64,000 nucleotides of DNA from an uncultured Eubacteriales bacterium (GCA_934486615.1 CAKSQO010000004.1:95275-159274), one strand, 5' to 3'. Counted from the first letter of the stretch, positions 34,152 through 44,227 are shown. A program made the numbers and translations. Notes: generated from the letters alone by a model not told the origin.

Positions 34152-37100
34152 TTATTCATCGTACGCTTCAGGGCTTTTCATGGGCACCGCTATCGCCTTT
34201 TTCAGGCTGAATGAATAGATGTAAGGCGTTTTCGCCGTCAGGTGATAGTTTGCGCTGAACGCGTCGGTGTATATCTTCAGCTGCTTGGCGTACTTCTCAA
34301 TAAGCTCGCCCTCGGTGCAGCCGCGGTCGGTCTTGAAGTCGAGCACGGTCATCGTGTCGCCCTCGAAGAACACGCAGTCGGCAACGCCCTGAACGACGAC
34401 GCTTTCATCGGGCGGGCAGTCCGGCTCGATCTCGCTTGCGGGCATTTCATAAATGAAGCGGCTCTCTTTCAGCACGCGGTCGGCGCGCCTTATGCGGGAG
34501 TAAATATCGCTTTCAAAAAACGCCGCGACCGCGTCGAGGTCGATTGCGCGCGCCTGACGCTCATTGAGCCGACCGACGGACACAAGGCGCTGCACTTCAT
34601 CGGCGACCGACTTTTCGGCTCTGTCAAAGTCGGCAAAGCACATAAATTCGTGCGTCGCCGTGCCGCGCTCGGCAGGTGTCAGCTCGCTGCCCGCGATGAA
34701 CGCGGGGCGCGAGGTGCAGCAATACCGCGGAGAATACACGGTTTTTGCAAGCTGCGAGACCGAATACTTCGACTCAACCTTCATCAGACTCTCGTGCGGA
34801 TAAATAAAGTCAAGCTGCGCCGAAAAATCCCTGCTTTCGTACTCGGTCGTCTGCTCGTTTTGAGCGACCGACGGCTCAAAGTCGTCGACTGTCTTTACGG
34901 CAAGCCTGCCCGAAGTTTCGGCACATTTAAGCTGCAGACCGCCAATGTCGCGCAGCGCTTTCGCGTCGGGGTGCATCAGGCATGCGGCGTATATCCAACC
35001 CGAAAGCGAGGCCGACGTGCCCACGACGTAGGGATCGACCTTTGCCGTCTCGCTTCCCCAGTCCGCGGCAACCCTGACGGCAGCCTTGCTGATGGCGGAA
35101 TCGTACTTCTCGTCGGCCGAGACGAGGACGAGCCTGTCCTGTGCGCGGGTCAGTGCGACGTACAGCAGGCGCATTTCCTCACTTATCAGCGCGCGGCGCT
35201 CCTCTGCGGCAATGACGCTGCGCGGAAGCGTGTCGAAGCCCATAGCGAGCGAGTCGTCGTAAACGCGCAGACCGATGCCCATATTCTCGTTTATTATAAC
35301 GTCCTCGGACAGATCGGCGGTGTTGAAGTGCTTTGTCAGCCCGCCGAGTATGCACACAGGCGCCTGCAGACCCTTTGAGCGGTGAATTGTCATTATGCGC
35401 ACCGCGTCGCCGCTGCCTCCCGCGCTTGCGCGCTCGATATTGCTGCCGTTTTTCTTCAGCGTCTCGATATACCGCAAAAACGGCGACAGCCCCTTGAAGC
35501 CGCCCGCTTTATAGCTGCGCGCAAACTCGCAAAGCAGCAGCAAATTCGCGCGGCGGTCGGCGCCGCCGTTCATCGCTCCGATAACTGCGGAAAAGCCCGT
35601 GTCGTCGCTTATCAGTGTTATCAGCCTGTCGACGGGCACGCTTGCCGCCCACGCGCGGTATTTTTCAAGTCTGTGCAGGAATTCGGCTGCGTGAGCGCTC
35701 GTATCCGCAAAGGCTGCAAGCGCAGAGTAAAGGCTGCCCTTGCGGTGATTTGCGCGCATCTCAGCCGTTTCCTCCGCGGTGAAGCCGAACATCGGCAGCA
35801 TCAAGGTCGCCAGCAGATCTACGTCGCGCAGCGGATTGTCCACCGCGTGAAGCAGGGACAGCATCATCATTACCTCTTCGCAATCGAAGAACCGACCCTT
35901 GGCCTCGCACACCGCGGGAATATTCAGTTCCTTCAGGCAGCGGGTGTACTCCTCGTTGAGCGCGCCCGAGCGCAGCATTACGATGAAGTCGCCGTATCTG
36001 ACAGGGCGCAGCCCGCCCGAGGAGTCGCTGACCTTCATTTCGGAGTCGACCGCGTTCCTAATATACTGCGCAACATATGCCGCCTCGTCCTTTGAAGCGA
36101 CGATGTGCAGCTCGACCTCGCTCTCGCCCTCGGGCAGCTCGGGAAAAGTGCCCTTGGGGTCAAGCTCGTCGTCGGGAAGATAGTCCATATCGCCGTTGCG
36201 CTTTGACATTATCAGGCGAAACAGGAAGTTGGTAAAGTCGCACACGCCGCGTCGGCTTCTGAAATTGCCGCTGAGCGTTATTTTTGACGGATAGGTGCTG
36301 CCGTCATACTCGGGGTATGCGTCCTTGCGGCGAATGAAATTGGCGGGATTTGCGCGACGGAAGCGGTATATGCTCTGCTTTACGTCGCCGACGATGAACA
36401 GATTCCTGCCCTCGTCGGACAGGGCATAGAATATCGCGTTCTGCAGGTCGTTCGTGTCCTGATACTCGTCGACAAGCACCTCTTTGAAGCGCCCGGTCAG
36501 CGCGCGGTTTTTGATCTTCACCCCGCCGTTTTCGTCAGGCTCGCAAAGCATGTCGAGCGTCATATGCTCGATATCCGTAAAGCCGTAAAGTCGGCTGTCG
36601 CGCATTTGCTCGTCGAGTGACGCGCTGTACGCCTTGACCGTGTCGGCCACGGCACGCACGCACTCGCCCGCCGACGCGATGTCGGCAAGGCACTCGCTCT
36701 CACTTGCGCCGAAGCGCTCGGCTAAGCTGCGTATCGCCGCGACCGCCGACTTGTTGAGCGTTTGCAGCTGTTCCTTAAACTGCAGCGATATATCCCCCGC
36801 CTTAAGCCTGCCGAGCTTTGTCGGTGAAAAGCGGGTTGCGATGTCCCGCACAGCCGAGTAGTCGCGGTTTTCGGCCGCCTTCATTATTGCAAGCAGCACA
36901 TCGCGGTGATTGCACAGCGCAGGCAGATAGGCGTCAAAGCCCTCGTCCTTGGCGGAGGTTATCGCGACCGAGATGGTCATATAGTAGTATTCGGCCGTGT
37001 CGTACACACTTAAAAACAGCGGCTGCGCCCAGTCGGTGTCGGCCACGCTCGGGCGCGGCGAGTACCGCTCACACGCCCAATCGAGCCACACGTCGGGGAA

Positions 37101-37652
37101 CGGCAGCGAGCGCGTGAATTCATATATTTTCGACACCGCCGCCGTCAAATTGCCGTAGCCGTACTCGGCGCCGAGCATAGCCGCCACGCGGCGAAATCGC
37201 TCGGGCTCGGCGAGCATAAAGGCGCTTACGGCCTTGTCCATCGCCCCGGACTTCATAACAGCCAGCTGCTCATTGGACGCGATCTTGAAGTCGGGTGAAA
37301 CGCCCGCAAGCTCAAAATTATCGCGGATAAAATCAATGCAGAACGAGTCGATTGTGCATATGCTTGCGGTGTCAACGGCCGCTTTCTGCTCAAGCGCGCG
37401 GAAACTCAAAGTCTCGGCCGCTTTTTCAGCCAAAACGGAGGATATGCGCTCGCGCATCTCGGCCGCGGCGGCGTTTGTAAACGTGACTATCAGCATATCG
37501 CCGATGTTTATCGGGTCGTCGCTGTCAAGCACGCGCTGAGCCACGCGGTTTGAAAGCACCGCCGTCTTGCCTGAGCCTGCGGCTGCGGAAACAAGCACGC
37601 TGCCGCGCGCGTCAAGCGCCAGCTGCTGCTGTTTTGTCGGACAAAAGCGCAT
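34152..37652 (-). CDS. addA: ATP-dependent helicase/nuclease subunit A (AddA)
   Basis: UvrD-like helicase plus nuclease of the AddAB double-strand-break repair complex. The 1166-residue protein has CPTKQQQLALDARG (Q motif) and the Walker A loop SAAAGSGKTAVLSNR. Helicase motif II reads VDEYQDTND and motif III IVGDVKQSIYRFRRANP. Motif V/VI segments are IMTIHRSKGLQ and RLLYVALTRAQDRLVLV. The C-terminal RecB-family nuclease has TVLDFKTDRG. The ATG at 37652 follows GGAGGGG and lies one base past the addB stop, so translation is coupled. Confidence 0.96.
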   Translation of the reverse strand: MRFCPTKQQQLALDARGSVLVSAAAGSGKTAVLSNRVAQRVLDSDDPINIGDMLIVTFTNAAAAEMRERISSVLAEKAAETLSFRALEQKAAVDTASICTIDSFCIDFIRDNFELAGVSPDFKIASNEQLAVMKSGAMDKAVSAFMLAEPERFRRVAAMLGAEYGYGNLTAAVSKIYEFTRSLPFPDVWLDWACERYSPRPSVADTDWAQPLFLSVYDTAEYYYMTISVAITSAKDEGFDAYLPALCNHRDVLLAIMKAAENRDYSAVRDIATRFSPTKLGRLKAGDISLQFKEQLQTLNKSAVAAIRSLAERFGASESECLADIASAGECVRAVADTVKAYSASLDEQMRDSRLYGFTDIEHMTLDMLCEPDENGGVKIKNRALTGRFKEVLVDEYQDTNDLQNAIFYALSDEGRNLFIVGDVKQSIYRFRRANPANFIRRKDAYPEYDGSTYPSKITLSGNFRSRRGVCDFTNFLFRLIMSKRNGDMDYLPDDELDPKGTFPELPEGESEVELHIVASKDEAAYVAQYIRNAVDSEMKVSDSSGGLRPVRYGDFIVMLRSGALNEEYTRCLKELNIPAVCEAKGRFFDCEEVMMMLSLLHAVDNPLRDVDLLATLMLPMFGFTAEETAEMRANHRKGSLYSALAAFADTSAHAAEFLHRLEKYRAWAASVPVDRLITLISDDTGFSAVIGAMNGGADRRANLLLLCEFARSYKAGGFKGLSPFLRYIETLKKNGSNIERASAGGSGDAVRIMTIHRSKGLQAPVCILGGLTKHFNTADLSEDVIINENMGIGLRVYDDSLAMGFDTLPRSVIAAEERRALISEEMRLLYVALTRAQDRLVLVSADEKYDSAISKAAVRVAADWGSETAKVDPYVVGTSASLSGWIYAACLMHPDAKALRDIGGLQLKCAETSGRLAVKTVDDFEPSVAQNEQTTEYESRDFSAQLDFIYPHESLMKVESKYSVSQLAKTVYSPRYCCTSRPAFIAGSELTPAERGTATHEFMCFADFDRAEKSVADEVQRLVSVGRLNERQARAIDLDAVAAFFESDIYSRIRRADRVLKESRFIYEMPASEIEPDCPPDESVVVQGVADCVFFEGDTMTVLDFKTDRGCTEGELIEKYAKQLKIYTDAFSANYHLTAKTPYIYSFSLKKAIAVPMKSPEAYDE

Positions 37653-37653
37653 A

Positions 37654-40600
37654 TCACCCCTCCTCTCTTTCAAGCTTTTCAAGCGACTGAGCCAGATTCA
37701 TTTTTTCAACATTTCGGTTATTCCTGCAGTCGTGCAGGCACACGGCACTGTAGTCGCAGTAGCGGCATGCACCGCCCTGCGCAGCGGTCGCGGAATCGAG
37801 CGGGTCAATGTTCACGTTACCCTCGAGTATGCTCCTGCCGACATTCGACAGCGCACCGAAAACGAGCTTTTCAATGCGTGCAAAGTCGTCGGTCGAGGCC
37901 ACGCTCGACTCCTTTCTGCCGTGCGGAAAATACGGTATGAACCTGCCCGCTTCGTCGTGCTCCATCGCCTTGAGCGAGAGCGCGTCGTCGACGAGCAGTC
38001 CGTTCATTCGCAGCTCGTCCGACTGGTCGGAGCTTGCCTTGTCGGCGGCCGAGCGGGCGCAGGTCTTGACCGAGCGCTTTGACGGCAGGTAGAGCACGCC
38101 CGCGCTCTCGGCATTTTCATAAAGGCCGCTTTTCACGACGGTGAACAGGTATATCAGCATCTGCATATTCAGGCCGTAGAACAGGTCGGACACGTCAAAC
38201 TTCTTGCTGCCCGATTTGTAGTCGACCACCCTGACAAAGGTTTTGCCGTCGGCTTCAAATATGTCGACGCGGTCGACCTTGCCCTTTAGCACGACCGAGC
38301 CGCCCTCAAGCGGAATCTTGACTGCTGCGACCTCTCCGCCGCCTATCTCAAGCTCGCAGCGGTCGGGCTTAAAGTCGCTTTGCATAAATTCCTCGCACAG
38401 TCTGGCGACTACCGCGTTCAGCTGCACGGCGGTGCGCTCAAGCAGGAACGAAAGCGAGCCGTCGAACTCGTCCGCATTGCCGAAAACCTGCTCAACATAC
38501 TCGTCGATAAGACACTTTATCTCGGCAAGGCGCGCGTTTTCGTCGAGCTCGACAATTCCCGCGCCGTACTCGGAGATGATGTGCTCGAGCACATAGTGAA
38601 TGAGCGTACCCTTGTTGCGCACGTCGTATTCGGCGGTGTTGACAGGCTGCGCTTTCAGCCCGTATTTGCAGAAAAACGAAAACGGACAGGTGCCGTAGGC
38701 TTCCAGCTTTGACGGCGACAGGCTGATGTCCGTGCCGAACAGCTTCGCCGCAGCCTTGCGGGTGAGCTTCATCTCGCCCCTGCCGTCGAGCATCGCGCCC
38801 ACGGCGGACGCGGCGCTCATAGAGCGCTCGGCAAGGCTGTCCCGCAGGCTCGGCGCATATTTGCGGTATTCAGGGTCGCTGACAAGCTCCAGCGACGGGA
38901 TGACGCCCTCAAAGCGGTCCTCGCGCGTTGAGTCGGAGGTAAGGCTTTCCACACCATTCAGCCGCTCGGTAATAAGGCGCACAAACTCGCTCTGAGTGCC
39001 CTTTTCACCCGTCACGGACGAGGTGTGGTAGGTTATAACAAGCCGCTCGCTCGCGCTTGTCAGCGCGGTGTAGGCGATGAACTGCTCGTCGACCGCATTC
39101 TCCTTTGAGTAATCGGTCATCTCAAGCCCGCCGCTTATCAGCCTGCGGCGGTCGGCGGTCGAAAACAGTCCCGAGGGGCGCTTTGAGCACGGAAATTCGG
39201 TGTAGTTCGCGCCTAAGACGAACACGGTTTTCGGCGCGCCCGCGCGTATACGGTCAGCCGAGCCGACGACCACCTCGTCAAGGCGGTCGGGTATCGCGCC
39301 GAGGTCGCACGACGAGATCACCGCGCCGAACAGGCTGACGAACTCGTCCTTGCCGCAGTTGTCGTCGCCGAACGCACGCACGACCGAGTCAAGGCAGCTC
39401 ATCAGCTTGTCCCAGCTCTGGCGGTGCAGGCTTGCAAAGTAGTATTCGCCGTCAGCGTCAAGGCGATCGGCATACTCGGCCAGGCGGCGGTCGACGTGCG
39501 TGTCGACAAGCAAGCGGTACAGCGCGCCGCAAATCGTCTTTGCCGAACCGGAGGCGAGTGAAAGACGCAGCTTTTCAAGCGGTTCGGTCACCGTGCGGCG
39601 GTAGAGGTTTATTCTTTCGAGCGCTTCGCCGTCGAAGTCGGAGTCAAGGCCGTTGGGGTTCTGCGTCCACTCTTCAAGCCAGCGACTGCCGCGTTTGTTC
39701 CACATCAGTACGTAGTTTTCAAGCTCCGAAGCCTGCTCGACATTCAACTCGCCGACGGCGGACTTGATGAGCGGCAGCATATAGTCGTTTGAGTATGCGC
39801 CGGCTGCGGCCGAGACGGCGTTGACCGCAAAGCGCATCAGTGCAAGTGAGTCAGCCTCGGCTCGGCGGTCGTTGAAGCACGGCACATTGTAGTGCCCGAA
39901 CGCCGCCGTTATCGCGGGCTGGTAAGCGGAAATATCGCGCACTATTACCGCAAAGTCGCGGTAGCGGCAGCCCTCGGTGCGGACAAGCCGCCTTATCGTG
40001 CGCGCGGCGAAGTCGGCCTCATCATACACTGTGTTGCACGCGCAGACCGAAACCGACGAGCCGTCGGAGCACTCGCTCTCCCCTGTACGCAGCAGCTCCT
40101 CAACGCCCGCCATACCCTCGGTCACAAAGCGCTTTTGCCCGAAAACCACCTCGGGAGCGGCGACGGAGACTCCGTTTTTTTTCGCCATGGCGATTATGCG
40201 GTTTGCGGCCGCTTTTACGTTTGAGAACAGTCCGATGCCGCGGTCACGGTCGTCGAGCGAATCACAGCAGAAGGTTATGTAAACCTCCGCAGCCTGTGCG
40301 AGAATACGCTCAATTATGTTGTACTGCTGACGGGTGAAGCCCTTGAATGCGTCGATAAACACCGTCCTTGATTCGAAGTAGTCGCTGCTTACGAGCGCTT
40401 CACACAGGCGGCTCAGGTCGTCAAGCGGATCTGAAAAGCGGTTCCCGAGCAGCGCCTGATACGTTCCCGCGATAAGCGCAATATCGGCTGCCTTGTTCCT
40501 GAGTGCACTTGAATCGGTAGAATTCGCGGCGGCAACAAGCTGTTCGCTTATTATGTCTGAGCGCTTGAATTCGCTTATCTGCTCGAGCATTTCAGTGCAG

Positions 40601-40947
40601 AACTCGGGCGTTTCGCACACCCTGCCGTACACATTGAGTTCACTCTTGACCGCACGGACGGCGCGACCCATAACGAGCATTTTCACCGCGTCGTCAGCCT
40701 GCTCGCGCGCGTCGTGGCCGCAGATGCTATCAAGCTTTTTTGCGAGCGACGAAAAGCTCGTCACTTCAACAACGTCGGTCGGTGCGCTGCCGAGCAGACG
40801 CAGCATAGCGCGCTCGCTTTCAAAATTGTTCTGCTCGGGCACGATGAGGGCGATGTTCTTCTCCCCCGCCCGCACGAGCGAAGCTATCTTTTCGCGCATT
40901 ATATACGTCTTTCCCGAGCCTGACGGGCCGAGGATAAGATGCAGCAT
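37654..40947 (-). CDS. addB: ATP-dependent helicase/nuclease subunit B (AddB)
   Basis: Partner of AddA with an inactivated helicase fold and a second nuclease. The 1097-residue protein begins MLHLILGPSGSGKTYIMREK with a P-loop. The C-terminal nuclease has VRVVDYKSGSKKFD. The iron-sulfur cluster cysteines are in YGTCPFSFFCKYG before the nuclease and CRYCDYSAVCLHDC at the end, as in Bacillus AddB. GGAG lies nine bases before the ATG at 40947. The addB-addA order is standard. The 40948-41137 stretch upstream has no gene; a weak TAGAAT -10 lies near 40990. Confidence 0.95.
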   Translation of the reverse strand: MLHLILGPSGSGKTYIMREKIASLVRAGEKNIALIVPEQNNFESERAMLRLLGSAPTDVVEVTSFSSLAKKLDSICGHDAREQADDAVKMLVMGRAVRAVKSELNVYGRVCETPEFCTEMLEQISEFKRSDIISEQLVAAANSTDSSALRNKAADIALIAGTYQALLGNRFSDPLDDLSRLCEALVSSDYFESRTVFIDAFKGFTRQQYNIIERILAQAAEVYITFCCDSLDDRDRGIGLFSNVKAAANRIIAMAKKNGVSVAAPEVVFGQKRFVTEGMAGVEELLRTGESECSDGSSVSVCACNTVYDEADFAARTIRRLVRTEGCRYRDFAVIVRDISAYQPAITAAFGHYNVPCFNDRRAEADSLALMRFAVNAVSAAAGAYSNDYMLPLIKSAVGELNVEQASELENYVLMWNKRGSRWLEEWTQNPNGLDSDFDGEALERINLYRRTVTEPLEKLRLSLASGSAKTICGALYRLLVDTHVDRRLAEYADRLDADGEYYFASLHRQSWDKLMSCLDSVVRAFGDDNCGKDEFVSLFGAVISSCDLGAIPDRLDEVVVGSADRIRAGAPKTVFVLGANYTEFPCSKRPSGLFSTADRRRLISGGLEMTDYSKENAVDEQFIAYTALTSASERLVITYHTSSVTGEKGTQSEFVRLITERLNGVESLTSDSTREDRFEGVIPSLELVSDPEYRKYAPSLRDSLAERSMSAASAVGAMLDGRGEMKLTRKAAAKLFGTDISLSPSKLEAYGTCPFSFFCKYGLKAQPVNTAEYDVRNKGTLIHYVLEHIISEYGAGIVELDENARLAEIKCLIDEYVEQVFGNADEFDGSLSFLLERTAVQLNAVVARLCEEFMQSDFKPDRCELEIGGGEVAAVKIPLEGGSVVLKGKVDRVDIFEADGKTFVRVVDYKSGSKKFDVSDLFYGLNMQMLIYLFTVVKSGLYENAESAGVLYLPSKRSVKTCARSAADKASSDQSDELRMNGLLVDDALSLKAMEHDEAGRFIPYFPHGRKESSVASTDDFARIEKLVFGALSNVGRSILEGNVNIDPLDSATAAQGGACRYCDYSAVCLHDCRNNRNVEKMNLAQSLEKLEREEG

Positions 40948-41137
40948 AAGTCGCAACTCCTTTCGTTACCAACCGTATCTACCGATATTCTATCACACAT
41001 ATTGTCCCATAAATGTCGCACGCAAGCAGTCTGAACGTCGACAGGTGTACCGAAAACGGCACACTTCTTGCAAGAAGCACCGCTTCCACACGCAGCCGCT
41101 TCTCTAACCGCACAAAGCCGCTGCCACATATGAAACA

Positions 41138-41159
41138 AGCCGCCGTGGGCGCGGCGGCT
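41138..41159 (-). terminator. Terminator after the dapF-dapL-propeller unit
   Basis: A 7-bp stem AGCCGCC (41138-41144) / GGCGGCT (41153-41159), followed on the minus strand by UUGUUUC, eight bases past the stop of the gene at 41167. Confidence 0.65.
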
Positions 41160-41166
41160 GTTAAAA

Positions 41167-41841
41167 TCAGAGGATATAAACGCCCGAGCCGAGCAGCACG
41201 ACCGAGTCATTGCCGGAGCGGACATACTGATAGACAGGCTCGTCGAACGTGGCAAAGCGCTCGACAACGTAGCTTTCGGGGTCGACGGTCTCGATGCATT
41301 TGCTGACGGTGTTGCACACGATCAGCTTGCCGTTGGCCTCGGCCAGACCGCACGGACGCGAGAACGCGCCGTCGCGCTTGCTGCCGATTCGCAGCTCCTC
41401 GCGCATGGTGCGCAGGTTAAAGCGCAGTATCGTATCCCCGTCGGGGAACGAGACCCACAGCGTTCTGCCTATCGCCTGAGCGTCGGAGGGGCAAAAATCC
41501 TTGTAATGTATCTTACCGCGCCAAAGCTCCTCGCCCTCGGCGGAGAACACGGCCGCGTCCTTCTCGGGGTGGACGCACACAAGCCGACCGTCCTCGAGCG
41601 CGGTCACGCGGTAGTTGACGTAGTCGGGCATTTTCTCCGCGAGCGCGGCGTAGTTCTCGCCGAATTTGCCGCGCAGATAAACGTCGCGCGTTACGGGATA
41701 CAGCTTCTTTGAACGGAACGAGTAAAACTTGTACGCCAGTACCGCCATACCGTCGCGGTCGTCCTCGTGGATAACGAGCACCACACCGTCGGGAACGGCA
41801 ACGATCTCCTCTACGTTTTCATCATAAATTTTATTCAACAT
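41167..41841 (-). CDS. Conserved protein of unknown function, probable beta-propeller-like fold
   Basis: A 224-residue cytoplasmic protein without signal peptide. It consists of repeated beta strands with spaced turns such as VVAVP-like starts, VTALEDGRLVCVHPE, AQAIGRTLWVSFPDGDTILR and CGLAEANGKLIVCNTVSKCI. This is the pattern of short beta-propeller or SMP-30/NHL-like repeats, but I cannot name a family. It lies 33 bases downstream of dapL, in the same direction and before a terminator, so it is probably the last gene of the dapF-dapL unit. Whether it has any role in lysine synthesis is unknown. Confidence 0.7.
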   Translation of the reverse strand: MLNKIYDENVEEIVAVPDGVVLVIHEDDRDGMAVLAYKFYSFRSKKLYPVTRDVYLRGKFGENYAALAEKMPDYVNYRVTALEDGRLVCVHPEKDAAVFSAEGEELWRGKIHYKDFCPSDAQAIGRTLWVSFPDGDTILRFNLRTMREELRIGSKRDGAFSRPCGLAEANGKLIVCNTVSKCIETVDPESYVVERFATFDEPVYQYVRSGNDSVVLLGSGVYIL

Positions 41842-41874
41842 CTGATAAGCACCGCAATCAGTTTAATTTGTTGC

Positions 41875-43059
41875 TCAGAATTTGAGCGTCTTGATAAGGC
41901 GCATGGCCTCTTTGGTATTCTCGTGGTTGCCGAACGAGGTCAGGCGGAAGAAGCCCTCGCCGTTCTTGCCGAAGCCCGCACCGGGAGTGCCGACAACGCC
42001 GATCTCGTTAAGCAGCAGGTCAAAGAAATCCCACGACTTCATATTGCCCGGGCACTTGAGCCACACATAAGGCGAGTTCTTGCCGCCGGTGTACCATATG
42101 CCCATATCATCAAAGGTGGAGGTCATCACAGCCGCGTTCTCGCGGTAGTAATCGATGGTCTCCCTGACCTGCTTTTGGCCCTCTTCGGTGAACACGGCGG
42201 CAGCGCCCTTCTGAATGAGGTACGGCACGCCGTTGAACTTGGTGGTCTGACGTCTGAGCCAGAAGCGGTTAAGCTCCACGCCGTCAAACTGCAGCGCGTG
42301 CGGAACGACCGTGTAGCCGCAGCGGGTGCCCGTAAAGCCCGCAGTCTTGGACAGCGAGCAGATCTCGATCGCGCACTTTTCAGCGCCATCTATCTCGTAA
42401 ATGCTGTGCGGCAGAGTGTCATCGGCGATGAACGCCTCGTAGGCTGCGTCAAACAGAATGACCGCGCAGTTATCGAGTGCAAAGTCGACCCAGACCCTGA
42501 GCTGCTCCTTACTGTAGGCAGCGCCCGTCGGGTTGTTCGGCGAGCAGATATAGATGATGTCGGCGCTCATGCTGCTGTCCGGCAGAGGCAGAAAGCCGTT
42601 TTCCTCCGTTGCGTCGATGAACGTGATGTCGCGCCCCGCCATGATGTTGGTATCAACATAAACGGGATAAACAGGGTCGGGAATCATAACCTTATTGTCG
42701 ACCGCAAAAATATCAAGAATATTGCCGATATCGCTCTTAGCGCCGTCGCTGATAAATATTTCATCGGTCGCAAGCTCGACGCCGCGCTTTGCGTAGTAAG
42801 CGGCGACAGCATCGTGCATAAAGCCGTAGCCCTGCTCGGGGCCGTAGCCCTTAAACGTGTCACTCGAGGCCATATCGGCCACGCCCGCATTAAGGCCGTC
42901 GATGACCGCCTTGCACAGCGGACGGGTAACGTCGCCGATGCCCATGCGGATAATCTTGCGGTCGGGGTTGGCGGCGGTAAAGTCGTTTACCTTCTTTGCG
43001 ATGGTCGAGAAAAGGTAGGACTGACCTACGTTTAAATAATTTGAGTTGATTTTGAGCAT
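41875..43059 (-). CDS. dapL: LL-diaminopimelate aminotransferase
   Basis: PLP enzyme converting tetrahydrodipicolinate directly to LL-diaminopimelate, the one-step DAP pathway found in some Clostridia. The 394-residue protein begins INSNYLNVGQSYLFSTIAKK, as in DapL. It shows IRMGIGDVTRPLC, SDTFKGYGPEQGYGF, YICSPNNPTGAAYSKEQL and the PLP lysine in SLSKTAGFTGTRCGYTV. AAGGAGG precedes the ATG. It directly follows dapF, so the two last steps to meso-DAP are in one operon. Confidence 0.96.
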   Translation of the reverse strand: MLKINSNYLNVGQSYLFSTIAKKVNDFTAANPDRKIIRMGIGDVTRPLCKAVIDGLNAGVADMASSDTFKGYGPEQGYGFMHDAVAAYYAKRGVELATDEIFISDGAKSDIGNILDIFAVDNKVMIPDPVYPVYVDTNIMAGRDITFIDATEENGFLPLPDSSMSADIIYICSPNNPTGAAYSKEQLRVWVDFALDNCAVILFDAAYEAFIADDTLPHSIYEIDGAEKCAIEICSLSKTAGFTGTRCGYTVVPHALQFDGVELNRFWLRRQTTKFNGVPYLIQKGAAAVFTEEGQKQVRETIDYYRENAAVMTSTFDDMGIWYTGGKNSPYVWLKCPGNMKSWDFFDLLLNEIGVVGTPGAGFGKNGEGFFRLTSFGNHENTKEAMRLIKTLKF

Positions 43060-43070
43060 TTTTATCCTCC

Positions 43071-43910
43071 TTAAATAAGCTCTCCGTCAAAAACGAAGGT
43101 CGCGGGGCCGGTCATAATGACCGTGCCGTCGGAATGATAATTTATCGTAAGGTCGCCGCCGCGCAGCTTTACCGTAATATCGGTATCGCGCGGAGAAATA
43201 CCGTTTTCAACGGCCGCAACGCACACCGCGCACGCTCCGGTGCCGCAGGCCCACGTCTCGCCGCTGCCGCGCTCCCACACGCGCATACGCAGCGTTTTAG
43301 CGTCGACAGCTTCGACGAACTCGGCGTTGACTCTCTCAGGGAAAATGGGGTCGTTTTCGAACTTAGGGCCGATCTGCTCAAGCGGCATATCGTCGATTCC
43401 GTCTGTGAACACCACGCAGTGGGGGTTGCCCATAGAGACGCAGGTTATCGTCGGCTCACCGCCCGCAATGTGCACAGGCTCGCCGATGACACGCGGCGTT
43501 TTAGCCAGCACGGGAATTTTCGGCGCGTCAAGCACCGCCTTGCCCATATCGACCGAAACAGTCTCGACCGCGCCGTCTTTAACGCTCAAGTGCAGCTTCT
43601 TTATGCCGCTGAGTGTTTCGAGCGTAATGTCGGTCTTGTCCGTCAGGCCGCGGTCGTAAACATATTTGCCGATGCAGCGCGTTGCGTTGCCGCACATCTT
43701 ACCCTCGCTGCCGTCGGCGTTGAACATACGCATACGGAAGTCGGCCGCCTCTGACGGCATTATCATAATGATACCGTCGCCGCCCACTCCGAAGTGGCGG
43801 TCGCTTAATCTTATCGCGAGCGCCTCGGGGTCGTCTATTTTTTCCTTAAAGCAGTTGAAATAGATGTAGTCGTTGCCTATTCCGTGCATTTTTGTAAATT
43901 TAAGCCCCAA
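43071..43910 (-). CDS. dapF: Diaminopimelate epimerase
   Basis: Interconverts LL- and meso-diaminopimelate for lysine and peptidoglycan. The two catalytic cysteines are seen in KMCGNATRCIGKYV and TWACGTGACAVCVAA. Other family parts are FTKMHGIGNDYIYF and GGDGIIMIMPS. The chosen TTG at 43910 gives 279 residues and a normal N-terminus (GLKFTKMHG), with GGCGGTGAT just upstream. A GTG at 43919 is the alternative but would sit inside that ribosome-binding site. It is the first gene of dapF-dapL. Confidence 0.94.
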   Translation of the reverse strand: MGLKFTKMHGIGNDYIYFNCFKEKIDDPEALAIRLSDRHFGVGGDGIIMIMPSEAADFRMRMFNADGSEGKMCGNATRCIGKYVYDRGLTDKTDITLETLSGIKKLHLSVKDGAVETVSVDMGKAVLDAPKIPVLAKTPRVIGEPVHIAGGEPTITCVSMGNPHCVVFTDGIDDMPLEQIGPKFENDPIFPERVNAEFVEAVDAKTLRMRVWERGSGETWACGTGACAVCVAAVENGISPRDTDITVKLRGGDLTINYHSDGTVIMTGPATFVFDGELI

Positions 43911-43939
43911 ATGAATCACCGCCTTGCATTATCTGATTA

Positions 43940-43968
43940 ATTATACAACATAAACCCCTGCTCGGCAA
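43940..43968 (-). promoter_or_regulatory. Sigma-A-type promoter for dapF-dapL
   Basis: Minus-strand TTGCCG (43963-43968), 17 bases, perfect TATAAT (43940-43945). Confidence 0.78.
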
Positions 43969-44065
43969 TAGCAAAAATCAAAAATCTTGCATTATAGCAA
44001 GTTCGTTTCCGAGAGCCCTGTCCGCCGTAAGCCGAAAAAACTTTGCAGCCCATACAAATTTGGGG

Positions 44066-44094
44066 TTGACAAATCTCAAACTTTAGCATATACT
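44066..44094 (+). promoter_or_regulatory. Sigma-A promoter for tRNA-Cys
   Basis: TTGACA (44066-44071), 17 bases, TATACT (44089-44094). Transcription would start about 20 bases before the tRNA. Confidence 0.88.
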
Positions 44095-44120
44095 ATGAAA
44101 GCGTTGTAATTGAATATTTC

Positions 44121-44192
44121 GGTGCCATAGCCAAGTGGTAAGGCAAAGGTCTGCAAAACCTTCATTCCCCAGTTCAAATCTGGGTGGCACCT
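44121..44192 (+). tRNA. tRNA-Cys (GCA anticodon)
   Basis: A cloverleaf can be folded. Acceptor arms are GGTGCCA (44121-44127) and TGGCACC (44185-44191). The anticodon arm reads AGGT CTGCAAA ACCT with anticodon GCA, and the T-arm is CCCAG TTCAAAT CTGGG. The discriminator is T (44192). CCA is not fully encoded. Confidence 0.97.
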
Positions 44193-44195
44193 CCA

Positions 44196-44227
44196 AAAAT
44201 CCCGTTCACTTCAGTGAGCGGGATTTT
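44196..44227 (+). terminator. Intrinsic terminator after tRNA-Cys
   Basis: A 15-bp stem with one wobble (44196-44210 / 44213-44227), loop of two bases, with AAAA/TTTT at the base. It begins four bases after the tRNA. Confidence 0.88.
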
